Source: Pontibaca salina (GTDB lineage: Bacteria > Pseudomonadota > Alphaproteobacteria > Rhodobacterales > Rhodobacteraceae). Taken from it: a DNA stretch of 61,599 nucleotides. Positions within the stretch are counted from its first letter, which is position 1; each line of letters begins with the position of its first letter. Shown here one piece after another: positions 1 to 8,706 of the stretch. The notes beneath the pieces are model-generated. The model did not search any database. It was not told where the DNA came from and saw nothing but the letters and a program-made list of their open reading frames with translations. The stretch is taken from contig NZ_JAEIJD010000013.1 of assembly GCF_016307205.1 (NCBI RefSeq), positions 1 to 61,599 on the forward strand, in the 5' to 3' direction. Both the position numbers and the translations under genes were made by a program.

Positions 1-181
1 AGCTGTGCTCTACTGGCAGCGAATTGAAACATCCAACCCCGATCAGCAGGTGCAAAGAGTAGCTTAAATTATGCCAAATACTGCCCAACAAATGGAGAGT
101 AGCTCAACTTGGGTGAAATGGGTAGTAGAATGAGCTTCCTTCTAACACCGATAGCATCACTTCCCATTTCGATTTTTCTAA

Positions 182-1120
182 TTGATCAAAGAGCATTCCT
201 TGACCCTCACCGTCGTCATCCTCACCAAGAACGAAGAACGCCATATTGAGCGGGCGCTCGCCTGCGTGGCGCCCATCGCCGATCGCTGCGTGGTCGTGGA
301 CAGCGGATCGACGGATCGAACCGTGGAGATAGCTCTTTCTAAAGGCGCCCGCGTGCTTACGCACCCTTTCATCACGCAAGCCCAGCAGTTAAACTGGGCG
401 CTTGACCAACTCCCACGCGACACCGAATGGGTGCTGCGCTTGGATGCAGATGAGTTTTTGACACAGGCTTTGGTAGCAGAAATTCGAGAGGGTATCACTG
501 CCCTACCCGCTGAAACGCAGGGCGTCTTTGTATCTCGGCGCATGCACTTCCTGCGGCGTCGCATGCAATGGGGTGGGGTCTTTCCTGTGCGTGTGTTGCG
601 GCTCTTCCGTCACGGTCGCGGGCACTGTGAAAACCGTTGGATGGATGAGCACATTATTGTGGACGGGCAGACTGCTGAGTTCTCTGGTGAGATTATCGAT
701 GACAATCTCAATTCACTGACATGGTGGACAGAAAAGCATAATTCCTACGCAAGCAGAGAGGTGGTCGATATACTCAATCAGGAATACAGATTTATGCCTC
801 TGGAAACAGTCGCCAGCTTGCGCAGTGGTCAACAGGCAGGCATCAAGCGTTGGATCAAAGAGAATGTGTATGTGCGCCTTCCCGGCGGGTTCCGTGCTTT
901 CGCGTATTTTTCTTATCGTTATTTTGTCCGACTGGGTTTTCTCGACGGAAAAGAGGGAACCGCGTTCCACGTCCTACAAGGCTTTTGGTATCGCTACCTC
1001 GTCGACATAAAATTACATGAGGTCAAGACGTACATGAAGCACAATCACGTGGATGCCGTTACCGCCATCCGAAAAGTTCTCGAAATCGATGTCCAGAGAC
1101 AAAGATCGTTTGACGGCTGA
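182..1120 (+). CDS. GT2 family glycosyltransferase (WaaE/KdtX-like)
   Basis: A 312-residue protein with a GT-A fold: the N-terminal TVVILTKNEERHIERAL strand-loop, VVDSGSTDRT and the LRLDADEF metal/nucleotide-binding segment are typical of GT2 enzymes that move a sugar from a nucleotide donor to a lipid-linked or LPS acceptor on the cytoplasmic face of the membrane. The overall form resembles the WaaE/KdtX branch. The reading frame opens with TTG at 182; no in-frame ATG lies near this conserved start, so TTG is the best choice but remains uncertain. It is the first of four same-strand sugar genes, though a gap of about 300 bases separates it from the next, so it may be a separate transcript. 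Donor and acceptor cannot be told from sequence. Confidence 0.85.
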   Translation: MIKEHSLTLTVVILTKNEERHIERALACVAPIADRCVVVDSGSTDRTVEIALSKGARVLTHPFITQAQQLNWALDQLPRDTEWVLRLDADEFLTQALVAEIREGITALPAETQGVFVSRRMHFLRRRMQWGGVFPVRVLRLFRHGRGHCENRWMDEHIIVDGQTAEFSGEIIDDNLNSLTWWTEKHNSYASREVVDILNQEYRFMPLETVASLRSGQQAGIKRWIKENVYVRLPGGFRAFAYFSYRYFVRLGFLDGKEGTAFHVLQGFWYRYLVDIKLHEVKTYMKHNHVDAVTAIRKVLEIDVQRQRSFDG

Positions 1121-1423
1121 GACTTGCCCGTTATCCACCCTTTGGCGGCGTGATCCGCGGCACCAAACGACACTCAGCACAATCCTTCAAAATCTCCGCC
1201 CGGGCCGACAGCGCGCTATGAGAGGGCGCCGAGGTGGGTCTCTGGCCGAACAAGCTCGCAGTTTGGCGCAGCGCGGGATCGGGGCGGCGTGAACCCCTGC
1301 CCTCTTGTTATCCGAGACAATATAGGCTTGATCGGCCAAAGGCCCGGCCCCTTTCGGTTTGGCTCGGCGCAGGCTATGGAACAGAAGATTTGCCAATTTA
1401 AGTTAGGGGTAGCGAGGCGGCGG
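1121..1423. other. Intergenic region before second glycosyltransferase
   Basis: About 300 bases without a convincing gene. It is GC-rich and carries a possible leader and promoter for the downstream operon. The purine-rich AGCGAGGCGGCGG just before 1424 serves as ribosome-binding site for the next gene and supports the internal ATG there over a longer frame that begins at 1289. Confidence 0.4.
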
Positions 1424-2185
1424 ATGCGGATTTCAGTGATCACCGCGGTGTTTAACCGCGCAGCGACCATCGGCGCCGCTATCCAGAGCGTGCAATCCCA
1501 GAGCTATGGGGACATCGAACATGTGATCCAGGACGGCGGCTCAGAGGATGGCACCGGCGAGATCGTCAAACGCCTGGCAAATGACAAAACCCGCCTCGTC
1601 AGTGCGCCAGATCGCGGCATCTATGACGCGATCAACCGTGGCATCGCGCGGGCCAGCGGCGAAGTCATCGGGTTGATGCATTCGGATGATGTCTATGCCT
1701 CGGATGAGGTTCTGCAAAAGGTCGCGCAAGCGCTCAAGCAGCCCGAGATTGACGGGGTTTATGGCGACCTGATCTATGTCTCGGCCTCCGAGCCGCAAAA
1801 GGTGATCCGGCGCTGGGTCTCTGGCACTTACCACCCGGCGCGGCTCAAACGCGGCTGGATGCCGCCCCATCCCACGCTTTATTTGCGCCGCGCGGTTTTT
1901 GAAAAATTTGGGCTCTATGACGCCTCTTTTGAGATCGCTGCCGATTATGACGCCATGTTGCGCTATCTCGGCACCGGGCAGATCAAGCTCGCCTATATCC
2001 CCGAAGTTCTTGTGAAGATGCGCGTGGGCGGTGAAAGCAATCGATCTTTGGGCCGGATTATTCAGAAAAGCCGGGAAGATTATCGTGCATTGCGGCGCAA
2101 CAAGGTGGGTGGCGCCGGCACGCTGTTCATGAAAAACGCATCAAAGTTTACACAGTTTATTGATCGAAACGGAGCCATTAAATGA
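1424..2185 (+). CDS. GT2 family glycosyltransferase
   Basis: A 253-residue GT2 enzyme beginning at [11 protein letters not shown], with [14 protein letters not shown] as the nucleotide-sugar site, [14 protein letters not shown], and MHSDD as the DXD-like metal site near residue 80. This short form is typical of enzymes in exopolysaccharide and O-antigen clusters (WcaA/WfgS-like). The frame is open upstream to 1289, but homology starts at the ATG at 1424, which has a purine-rich ribosome site. The stop overlaps the start of gmd (ATGA at 2182), so the two are translationally coupled. Being coupled to GDP-fucose synthesis, a fucosyl- or other sugar-transfer role is plausible but not shown. Confidence 0.87.
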   Translation: MRISVITAVFNRAATIGAAIQSVQSQSYGDIEHVIQDGGSEDGTGEIVKRLANDKTRLVSAPDRGIYDAINRGIARASGEVIGLMHSDDVYASDEVLQKVAQALKQPEIDGVYGDLIYVSASEPQKVIRRWVSGTYHPARLKRGWMPPHPTLYLRRAVFEKFGLYDASFEIAADYDAMLRYLGTGQIKLAYIPEVLVKMRVGGESNRSLGRIIQKSREDYRALRRNKVGGAGTLFMKNASKFTQFIDRNGAIK

Positions 2186-3300
2186 AAAAAGCCCTGATCA
2201 CCGGCATCACTGGACAGGACGGGTCCTATCTTGCGGAGCTTTTGTTGCAGAAGGGCTATGAGGTCCACGGGATCAAGCGCCGGGCGTCGAGCTTCAATAC
2301 CCAGCGCATCGACCATATCTATGAGGATCCCCATGAGCCCGATCCCAGCCTCAAGCTTCATTATGGCGATCTGACCGACAGCTCCAGCCTCAAACGCATC
2401 ATGTCGGAGGTGCAGCCCGACGAAGTTTATAACCTCGGCGCCCAGTCCCATGTGGCGGTGAGCTTCCAGGCCCCCGAATATACCGCCGATGTCGATGCGA
2501 TCGGCACCTTGCGGCTTCTGGAGGCAATCCGTTTTCTCGGGCTGGAAAAGTCGGTCCGGTTCTATCAGGCCTCGACCTCGGAGCTCTACGGCCAGGTTCA
2601 GGAGATCCCGCAAACCGAAACCACCCCGTTCCATCCGCGCAGCCCCTATGCCGTCGCGAAAATGTATGCTTACTGGATCACGGTGAATTACCGCGAAGCC
2701 TATGGGCTTTACGCCTGCAATGGCATTCTCTTTAATCATGAATCCCCGCGCCGAGGCGAGACCTTTGTGACCCGTAAAATCACCCGCGGTCTGGCCAATA
2801 TTGCCCAAGGCCTGGAGACCTGTCTCTATATGGGCAATATCGACGCGCTGCGCGACTGGGGCCATGCCAAGGATTATGTGCGCATGCAGTGGATGATGCT
2901 GCAGCAGGAGGAACCGGAGGATTTCGTGATCGCCACCGGTGTGCAACATTCGGTCCGCGATTTCATCATCTGGTCCGCAGAAGAGCTTGGCATCAGCTTG
3001 CGCTTTGAGGGCAGCGGCTTGGACGAGCAGGCAATTGTGACCGGGATCACGGGCAAGAACGCCCCGGCGCTGAAGCTCGGGGATGTGATCATGCGGATCC
3101 ACCCGCAATATTTCCGCCCCGCTGAAGTCGAAACCCTGCTTGGCTCACCCGCCAAGGCCAAGGCCAAGCTCGGCTGGGAGCCACAGATCACCGCACGGCA
3201 AATGTGCGCCGAGATGGTGGCGGAAGATCTCAAAACCGCGCGGCGCCACTCGCTGCTCAAAGACCACGGTCTGGAACTGCCGATGGCGCTGGAAGCATAA
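2182..3300 (+). CDS. gmd: GDP-mannose 4,6-dehydratase
   Basis: A 372-residue short-chain dehydrogenase/reductase that converts GDP-D-mannose to GDP-4-keto-6-deoxymannose, the first step towards GDP-L-fucose. The NADP-binding [12 protein letters not shown] glycine motif lies at residues 8-19; [18 protein letters not shown], the active-site Ser/Thr region [11 protein letters not shown] and the [10 protein letters not shown] Tyr-x3-Lys catalytic pair follow in the usual order, as does [16 protein letters not shown]. Length matches the family. It overlaps the upstream glycosyltransferase by four bases and precedes fcl by four bases, an operon in which both products act in sequence in the cytoplasm. 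Confidence 0.97.
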   Translation: MKKALITGITGQDGSYLAELLLQKGYEVHGIKRRASSFNTQRIDHIYEDPHEPDPSLKLHYGDLTDSSSLKRIMSEVQPDEVYNLGAQSHVAVSFQAPEYTADVDAIGTLRLLEAIRFLGLEKSVRFYQASTSELYGQVQEIPQTETTPFHPRSPYAVAKMYAYWITVNYREAYGLYACNGILFNHESPRRGETFVTRKITRGLANIAQGLETCLYMGNIDALRDWGHAKDYVRMQWMMLQQEEPEDFVIATGVQHSVRDFIIWSAEELGISLRFEGSGLDEQAIVTGITGKNAPALKLGDVIMRIHPQYFRPAEVETLLGSPAKAKAKLGWEPQITARQMCAEMVAEDLKTARRHSLLKDHGLELPMALEA

Positions 3301-3304
3301 AGCG

Positions 3305-4273
3305 ATGACACGAATCTATATCGCCGGGCACCGCGGCATGGTCGGCAGCGCCATCCTGCGCCAGCTGCAAGCGCGAAAAGACGCGGGCGCAGCGCTCGAG
3401 CTGATCACCCGCACCCACGCGGAACTCGATTTGACCGATCAAAGCGCGGTGCGCGCGTTCATGCAGGATCAAAAGCCTGACGTAGTGATCCTTGCAGCCG
3501 CAAAGGTCGGCGGCATCCATGCCAACGACACCTATCCGGCCGAGTTCATCTATGAAAACCTGATGATCGAATGCAATGTGATCCATCAGGCCTTCGCCGC
3601 CGGGGTCACGCGGCTGCTGCAATTGGGCTCCTCCTGCATTTATCCGCGAGACGCGACGCAGCCGATGCGCGAAGACGCGCTGCTGACCGGAACCTTGGAA
3701 CCTACCAATGAGCCCTATGCAATCGCCAAGATCGCCGGGATCAAGCTCTGTGAGAGCTATAACCGTCAGCACGGTGTCGATTATCGCTCGGTGATGCCAA
3801 CCAATCTTTATGGGCCGGGTGATAACTTCCACCCAGAAAACTCGCATGTTTTACCCGCTTTGATCCGGCGCTTCCACAAAGCCACCGAAAGCGGCGCAGA
3901 GGACGTGGTGATCTGGGGCAGTGGCACACCGCGCCGTGAATTCCTCCATGTTGACGATATGGCTGAGGCCTCGCTCTTCGTGCTGGATCTCGATCCGCAG
4001 AGCTATGCCGCCAACACCCAGCCAATGCTGAGCCATATCAATGTCGGCTCCGGCAGCGACATCTCGATTCTGGAACTGGCACAGATGGTGGCACGAATAA
4101 CCGGCTTTAAAGGCAGGATCGTGACCGACCCGAGCAAGCCCGACGGCACACCGCGCAAGTTGATGGATGTCAGCCGGTTGCGTGATATGGGCTGGCAGGC
4201 GCGCATCTCCTTGGAGACTGGGCTGCGCGAGACCTACGCTTGGTTCATTAAGCAAGACAGCATCCGAGGCTAA
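3305..4273 (+). CDS. fcl: GDP-L-fucose synthase
   Basis: A 322-residue epimerase/reductase that turns GDP-4-keto-6-deoxymannose into GDP-L-fucose using NADPH. Visible motifs are the [14 protein letters not shown] nucleotide-binding turn, [11 protein letters not shown], the GSSCIYPR serine region, [10 protein letters not shown] with the catalytic Tyr-x3-Lys, and the [15 protein letters not shown] segment. An ATG four bases after the gmd stop gives the normal family start; a longer open frame upstream overlaps gmd and is rejected. With gmd it forms the complete two-step GDP-fucose pathway feeding capsule or exopolysaccharide assembly. Confidence 0.97.
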   Translation: MTRIYIAGHRGMVGSAILRQLQARKDAGAALELITRTHAELDLTDQSAVRAFMQDQKPDVVILAAAKVGGIHANDTYPAEFIYENLMIECNVIHQAFAAGVTRLLQLGSSCIYPRDATQPMREDALLTGTLEPTNEPYAIAKIAGIKLCESYNRQHGVDYRSVMPTNLYGPGDNFHPENSHVLPALIRRFHKATESGAEDVVIWGSGTPRREFLHVDDMAEASLFVLDLDPQSYAANTQPMLSHINVGSGSDISILELAQMVARITGFKGRIVTDPSKPDGTPRKLMDVSRLRDMGWQARISLETGLRETYAWFIKQDSIRG

Positions 4274-4320
4274 TCCGAACATTTAAGCAAGTCCAGTTTA
4301 TATGACACCTCCCGTTCTCC

Positions 4321-4482
4321 TCTGCGCCGGATCAGAATACGCAATGGGCCATCTCAGCGAAACGCGATATCGTCGAGCGTGAGGCCGATCAACTCGGACC
4401 GACGGGTGAGAAGATCATAGCCCAGTAAGAGCATGGCTTTGTTTCTCACGCCCCAGGAAGGATCGGGTTGCTCGGCAAAGGC
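4321..4482 (-). pseudogene. Tyrosine integrase fragment (middle part)
   Basis: This stretch matches, with scattered substitutions and small indels, the middle of the intact integrase gene at 15037-15195, including the codons for the catalytic-arginine region (ARRSELVAL). No long frame survives. Its order relative to the next fragment is opposite to that in the intact gene, so the two are remnants of separate copies rather than one internally deleted gene. Confidence 0.8.
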
Positions 4483-4490
4483 CCGATAAC
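4475..4490 (+). repeat. GCAAAGGCCCG(A/T)TAAC repeat, copy 1
   Basis: A 16-base motif found at 4475-4490, 17675-17690 and 31717-31732, each within about 220 bases of an integrase fragment. Here the match to the intact integrase ends exactly inside the motif, which suggests a recombination junction. Confidence 0.5.
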
Positions 4491-4570
4491 GCCCGTCACC
4501 GGACCCGGGCGCGCCTGCGAACCCAGTCGCCCCGTCGCGGGAAGGGTGCCATCGCGGGCCGACCCGCGCC

Positions 4571-4672
4571 CTTTACGCCCAAACGTGATCGTCGGCGTTT
4601 TCTAGATAGCGCAAGAGCACGCTGGTCGTCTTTTAGCCGCCGGCCCGCATTATGGCGAGGGTAATCGTGGCC
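4571..4672 (-). pseudogene. Tyrosine integrase fragment (3' end)
   Basis: Matches the last part of the intact integrase and its downstream flank (14656-14760): the codons for the GGW box and the catalytic-tyrosine RYLENAEH region are recognisable but mutated. It sits about 270 bases before a parD fragment. A remnant of a second integrase copy distinct from the fragment at 4321. Confidence 0.75.
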
Positions 4673-4944
4673 AGCTTTTTGTAAGTTGCGGGGCGGGCCG
4701 ACATAAATCGAAAAATTCGCGAGACTCCTCTAGCAGGCCACTTCTGTGCTTGCCGCCCGTAAAGCAAGAAATTTCCAACCCTGTTTACCTGTGATCGAGT
4801 GCGGTCTTCTGTCAGGCTCTGATATGCGGCACGTTCAGAAGCCGCGGGCCGGTTCTCTGATTGCGGCTCTGTCAAGCGGGAAAGCAGACCGTCCGTCCAA
4901 GGTCATGGTTCTCTCCGAGGTCGCAAGTGTTGCGCCTCATCAAG

Positions 4945-5109
4945 GTATTCACCGAATATATCCGCGACTTGATCCGGCGTGACAGGGAGCGGGTGGAGCA
5001 AGAGGCCTTAACCCGCCTGAAAGCCGAGTTGACTCATGCCCGCGCTGCCCCTGAGCAGAGGTACAAACCGCTGACGGCGGCAGAGGTGATCGCGCCGAAC
5101 CAAGGTTAA
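4945..5109 (+). pseudogene. Truncated ParD-type antitoxin fragment
   Basis: Fifty-four codons match the C-terminal two thirds of the intact ParD at 18172, from SEYIRDLIRRD through LKAELTHA to PLTAAEVIA. The N-terminal ribbon-helix-helix strand is missing, so it should not bind DNA on its own. No parE follows; an unrelated Xre-RES pair takes its place. The first of two decayed parD copies in the window. Confidence 0.8.
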
Positions 5110-5194
5110 CCCGATGACCGCGGACCCGATCTTACCGTTCGGTGGCGAGCGAGTGCCGTGCCGGTGGGGTGAGTGTTTAATATCGGGACAAAAC

Positions 5195-5236
5195 TTGACA
5201 GTTGCACAGTTTATAAACAGATTGGTGCTGGAGGTG
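5195..5236 (+). promoter_or_regulatory. Probable operator and RBS of the xre-res operon
   Basis: A perfect TTGACA at 5195-5200 is followed by a perfect 10-base palindrome GTTTATAAAC at 5209-5218 and a strong GGAGGTG ribosome site at 5230-5236. The palindrome is a candidate autoregulatory operator for the antitoxin, as such systems repress their own promoter. The -10 box cannot be fixed. Confidence 0.4.
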
Positions 5237-5242
5237 CCGATC

Positions 5243-5629
5243 ATGCCAGCAACGACGACTGTAAAGGCCACCAGCCGTAAGGATCTGACTGGGCCCGCCT
5301 TGCGCACATTCTTTAGGATTGCACAAGCTTGGAAACTGCAGGAGCAGGAGCAAATGCGGTTGCTCGGCCTGGAGAGCAGGTCAACATTTCAGTCTTGGAA
5401 GCGGGGTAGTGTGTCCACGATCCCTAAGGACGCGCTGGAGCGGATCTCGTATATTTTTGGAATCTATAAGGGCCTTCACATCTTACTTCCGAAATCGGCT
5501 GATGAATGGGTGCGCAAGCCTAATGCAGCCAAAACCTTCAATGGGCGTTCAGCATTGGACCGGATGATGTCTGGTAACGTCGCGGACCTCTTTGTCGTTC
5601 GGCAATATATTGACGCGCAACGCGGGTGA
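5243..5629 (+). CDS. Xre/MbcA/ParS-type antitoxin (DUF2384)
   Basis: A 128-residue antitoxin of the type II RES-Xre system. It has an N-terminal helix-turn-helix region (RIAQAWKLQEQEQMRLLG, then SRSTFQSWKRG as the recognition part) and a C-terminal DUF2384-like domain with NAAKTFNGRSALDRMMSGN, which typically covers the toxin active site. The ATG at 5243 follows a strong GGAGGTG; the open frame extends upstream to 5114 without support. Its stop overlaps the GTG start of the toxin by four bases, the usual antitoxin-first coupled arrangement. It probably represses its own promoter through the palindrome at 5209. The pair lies directly after a decayed parD, in a cluster of toxin-antitoxin remains. 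Confidence 0.9.
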   Translation: MPATTTVKATSRKDLTGPALRTFFRIAQAWKLQEQEQMRLLGLESRSTFQSWKRGSVSTIPKDALERISYIFGIYKGLHILLPKSADEWVRKPNAAKTFNGRSALDRMMSGNVADLFVVRQYIDAQRG

Positions 5630-6312
5630 CCGACGAAATTCAAACTATGGCGGTTGAGTGGCAGCCGTGCTTTCGCATTGTGCCAAGCCGCTTCCCTCCG
5701 ATTAGCCTGTTTGAGGCTGTCGCAAATCCCGAAGACCTTGAGGCTGTTTTTGAAATCGAGGCGATGACCAATGATAGGCTTCGTGAAGAAGTAGGAGACA
5801 TCGCATTGGTGGCACCGGAAGACCGGGTCTCTGGTCCGGGTACGTCGCCGATCATGGCCGCTTTCACCCATCTCAACCCCGAAGGTGATCGCTTCACAAA
5901 CGGCACCTACGGAGTTTTTTATGCAGGCAAGTCGATCAAGACTGCGATTGCTGAAACAAAGCATCACCGCATCAAATTTCTGCAATCAACCAATGAGCCG
6001 GAGCAGGAGCTTGATATGCGCGTCTATGCCGTCGATCTGAAGGCCGATCTGCATGATATCCGAGGACTGCAGGCCAGCCATCCTGCGTACTATCACTCAA
6101 CCAACTACGGAATGTCGCAAGAGTTGGCGTTGCAGCTTCGCGAAAGTGGATCCGACGGGATCGTCTACATGAGTGTAAGAGACGCAGGTGGCGAATGTGT
6201 TGCCGTGTTCCGAGCTCGCCTTTTGTCAAATTGCCGGCAGGACCGTCACCTCTGTTACGTTTGGGACGGGAAGACCATCTCGACCATCTACGAGAAAAGG
6301 GCGTTCACCTGA
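5626..6312 (+). CDS. RES-domain toxin (NAD+-degrading)
   Basis: A 228-residue toxin of the RES family, whose members deplete NAD+ and halt growth when the partner antitoxin is lost. The conserved Arg sits in CFRIVPSRF near residue 17, followed by YGVFYAGKSIKTAIAETKHHR with the conserved Glu, and the Ser in DGIVYMSVRD, giving the three letters of the family name. Length is normal and no frameshift is seen, so it is likely active. GTG at 5626 overlaps the antitoxin stop; an ATG at 5647 is the alternative start. Confidence 0.9.
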   Translation: MTDEIQTMAVEWQPCFRIVPSRFPPISLFEAVANPEDLEAVFEIEAMTNDRLREEVGDIALVAPEDRVSGPGTSPIMAAFTHLNPEGDRFTNGTYGVFYAGKSIKTAIAETKHHRIKFLQSTNEPEQELDMRVYAVDLKADLHDIRGLQASHPAYYHSTNYGMSQELALQLRESGSDGIVYMSVRDAGGECVAVFRARLLSNCRQDRHLCYVWDGKTISTIYEKRAFT

Positions 6313-6443
6313 CGTGCGAGCGTTTGGTTCGGAGCTCGCAGCTAGACTCACGCGAACCGAATGACTTTCAAACTGAATATGGTTTCAATGAATGCAGTTG
6401 CATAGGGGATGGAGGGGGCTGGCGGCCAGACCCTTTTCCCCCG

Positions 6444-6659
6444 GCCCTGCGTGACTTTGTGTCGGCCGTTGTCGGCGATGACGGATCCTGTGAAAACGTT
6501 AGCGAATACATCCGCGATTTGTTTCGGCGTGACAAGGAGATGGCGGAGCAGGTGGCCTTCAACCGGTCGAAGGCAGGGTGGACCCATGCTTTCGCGACCC
6601 CGGACGACACCTGTCAGCCGCTGACCGCAGCCGAGGTGATCGCCCGGAACCGGGCCTGA
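6444..6659 (+). pseudogene. ParD-type antitoxin, N-terminally decayed
   Basis: Seventy-one codons align with the intact ParD at 18172 (RDFVSAVVGDDGS, SEYIRDLFRRD, PLTAAEVIARNRA) but the first dozen residues and the start codon are no longer recognisable, and charged residues are replaced (Cys and Trp changes). It lies four bases before a frameshifted parE copy, the same spacing as the intact pair. Confidence 0.8.
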
Positions 6660-6663
6660 TCCG

Positions 6664-6930
6664 GTGCCCGCCATCCGTACTCAGGAGGGCGCCTCCTACC
6701 GTCTTGATGCCATCTATCGTTACACCCGCGACAGATCCGGCGATGAGCAGGCCGAGACATGTATCAATGGCTTGTTTGCAGCCTTTGAGAGGATCGCTGC
6801 CCACGGCGTCGCATCAAACCCATCCCGGCCGAGTTCGGCCTCAACGGGTTCTTTCTTCGTTACAAGCGCCATTTTATATACGGGTGCCACCTCTCGAATG
6901 GCGACATCGGGATCGTGACCATGCTTCAAT
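6664..6930 (+). pseudogene. Frameshifted ParE-type toxin
   Basis: It begins with GTG like the intact ParE at 18431 and matches it well for about 50 residues (RTQEGASYRLDAIYRYTRDR). A one-base deletion near 6819 shifts the frame; the DNA still matches afterwards through the HLSNGDIGIVT codons, then similarity stops before the C-terminal end. The toxin is therefore inactive, in line with the decayed antitoxin next to it. Confidence 0.85.
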
Positions 6931-7024
6931 ACGGTCTGACTGACGTAGTACCGGGAAAGCTTCGCCCAACATCCGGCGAGGCGTGAGATCAGGAGCTAAA
7001 AATTTCTGGGTCATTTCACACCAA

Positions 7025-7124
7025 TTGCGGAGAATGACAGCTACTTTGTCCGCAGAATGTGCGGTGATAGTGCTTGCTTTTGCGGAGAATTCAATGCTAA
7101 ACCGCCGCATATTGTGCGGAGAAA
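7025..7124 (+). promoter_or_regulatory. Repeated GCGG operator array before fic
   Basis: Four GCGG cores lie at 7027, 7061, 7082 and 7116, spaced 34, 21 and 34 bases. Two are inverted repeats CCGCA-N5-TGCGG (7050-7064 and 7105-7119), two are TTGCGGAGAAT half sites. The last overlaps the ribosome-binding GGAGAAAG just before the ATG at 7128, so a bound repressor would block translation start as well as transcription. Confidence 0.55.
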
Positions 7125-7127
7125 GAT

Positions 7128-8234
7128 ATGTACATCTGGGAGCAATCGCGCTGGCCTAGCCTGACGTGGGACGAGGGGGCACTTGCTGCGCCCTTGGTCG
7201 CGACCAGACATGAGCAAGGCAAGTTGCTCGGGAAGATGGAGGCCGTGGGCTTTGATCAACGAGAAGAGGCGATGCTCCAAACTCTCACCCAAGATATTGT
7301 CAAGACGAGCGAAATCGAAGGCGAAAATCTCGATACTCAGCAAGTTCGATCCTCCATCGCACGTCGTCTTGGGATCGACATCGGAGCGTTGCCTCCAGTA
7401 GACCGCAACGTCGAGGGGATTGTTGACGTCATGCTGGACGCAACGCGCAAGTACCAAGAGCCCGTGACGGCAGAGCGCTTGTTTGCCTGGCATGGCGCCT
7501 TGTTTCCAACAGGGCGGAGCGGTCTTTCCAAAATCCGTGTTGGGGATTGGCGAGATGATTCAAGTGGACCGTTGCAGGTGGTTTCAGGTTCCTACGGTCG
7601 CGAGCGTATTCACTTCAGCGCGCCGCCTGCCGATAGAGTGCCGGGGGAAATGACACGTTTTCTGGATTGGCTGAATGCGCCGAGTGAGATGGATCCAGTC
7701 ATCAAGGCGGCAATCGCACATTTCTGGTTCGTGACGATCCACCCATTCGAGGACGGGAATGGGCGTATTGCGCGTGCAATTGCAGATCTAGCTTTGGCGC
7801 GATCCGAGAGTGTTCCGCACCGCTACTACTCGATGTCGACTCAGATTCAGAAAGAACGAAAAGCGTACTACGATTTGCTCGAGAAGACCCAGAAAGGCGA
7901 TCTGGACATCACCTCGTGGATCCTGTGGTTTCTGGTTTCGCTACGGCATGCAATCCAGGAAGCCGAAACGACAGTGGCGAATGTTCTCGCCAAGGCACGC
8001 TTCTGGGGTCGGGCATCTCAGTTCCCTTTGAATGAACGCCAGATCAAAATTCTGAATCGCCTCTTTGATGGCTTCGAGGGAAAACTGACGTCATCAAAGT
8101 GGGCAAAGATTGCTGACTGCTCGCAAGACACGGCTGGGCGTGATATTGCCGCCCTCGTTGATCGTGGGCTGCTACGACGTGGTGAGGGTGGCGGACGCAA
8201 TACGCACTATGAGATTTGCTTGGCAGTTGCTTGA
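7128..8234 (+). CDS. Fic family protein with N-terminal DUF4172-like and C-terminal winged-helix domains
   Basis: A 368-residue Fic enzyme, predicted to transfer AMP (or another nucleotide part) to a protein hydroxyl. The catalytic loop HPFEDGNGR is intact at residues 205-213 with the nucleophile-activating His. The inhibitory helix motif [S/T]xxxE[G/N] is present as T60-SEI-E64-G65, so this is a self-inhibited class II Fic protein. The N-terminal WEQSRWPSLTWD pattern is typical of the DUF4172 domain, and the last 70 residues look like a winged helix (TSSKWAKIADCSQDTAGRDIAALVDRGLL). The winged helix and the upstream GCGG array suggest autoregulation. No antitoxin partner gene is needed or seen. 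Confidence 0.92.
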   Translation: MYIWEQSRWPSLTWDEGALAAPLVATRHEQGKLLGKMEAVGFDQREEAMLQTLTQDIVKTSEIEGENLDTQQVRSSIARRLGIDIGALPPVDRNVEGIVDVMLDATRKYQEPVTAERLFAWHGALFPTGRSGLSKIRVGDWRDDSSGPLQVVSGSYGRERIHFSAPPADRVPGEMTRFLDWLNAPSEMDPVIKAAIAHFWFVTIHPFEDGNGRIARAIADLALARSESVPHRYYSMSTQIQKERKAYYDLLEKTQKGDLDITSWILWFLVSLRHAIQEAETTVANVLAKARFWGRASQFPLNERQIKILNRLFDGFEGKLTSSKWAKIADCSQDTAGRDIAALVDRGLLRRGEGGGRNTHYEICLAVA

Positions 8235-8359
8235 ACGCGCAGGTTCTGAAGATTTGGCTCGCTGCCTGAGCCGCTTGGGGCGAATAACTTTCGAACCCTG
8301 ATCGGCTTCAGTTTTTACAATGACTTAAGGGGTGGAGAGGATTCGACACCAGTCCCGTT

Positions 8360-8465
8360 CCCTCCGCCAGAAAACAATCGCGAACCCACGACAGGGCCCC
8401 AGTGCGGGCCTTTTTATTTTTGTTTCATAGGGATTTAGTGTTCGCGAGCGCCCTTCAGAGACTGG
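8360..8465 (+). repeat. tRNA-Ser 3'-end-like repeat with terminator, copy 1
   Basis: Starts with CCCTCCGCCA, the look of a serine-tRNA acceptor end with encoded CCA, and continues through AGAAAACAATCGCG into a Rho-independent terminator (GGCCC 8395-8399 paired with GGGCC 8406-8410, then TTTTTATTTTTG). About 105 bases are shared with 26114-26220 and a shorter part with 18846-18900. The tRNA body is missing. This fits an att-type scar of an integrase that uses a tRNA 3' end. Confidence 0.65.
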
Positions 8466-8665
8466 CAAAAGTGTAAACGACAGCTGGCCCCCACCTATTC
8501 TTGATCCGCCTTTTTTGGGAAGCCATGCCTGTTTTGGAACAGGGGTGGAGTTTCTCCATGGAAGATACGTTGGAGTTTTTCCAGTCGGGCTGTCAATGAG
8601 CGTTCAAAACTGACCCGTATTCACGTTTCCTTGTCCGCAGGCACACATCTCTGGACTTTTGGAGG

Positions 8666-8690
8666 GTTTAATCTGCTTAGTGGATTAAAC
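8666..8690 (+). promoter_or_regulatory. Inverted repeat GTTTAATC-N9-GATTAAAC before the sigma gene
   Basis: A perfect 8-base inverted repeat 17 bases before the sigma-factor start. It could be an operator or a hairpin that masks the ribosome site. No consensus sigma-70 promoter was placed with confidence around it. Confidence 0.45.
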
Positions 8691-8706
8691 AATATGGGGA
8701 CGTGCA

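Noticed and set aside
2080-3108. A 342-codon minus-strand frame opposite gmd
   Set aside because: gmd on the plus strand shows all catalytic motifs; the antisense frame has none.
5195-5217. A consensus sigma-70 promoter TTGACA ... TATAAA before xre
   Set aside because: The spacer is only 11 bases; TATAAA is part of the GTTTATAAAC palindrome, so it is kept as an operator candidate and not as a -10 box.
8330-8371. A complete tRNA gene at the tRNA-Ser-like repeat
   Set aside because: Only the acceptor-end-like CCTCCGCCA and flank are recognisable; no paired T arm or anticodon arm could be folded upstream.
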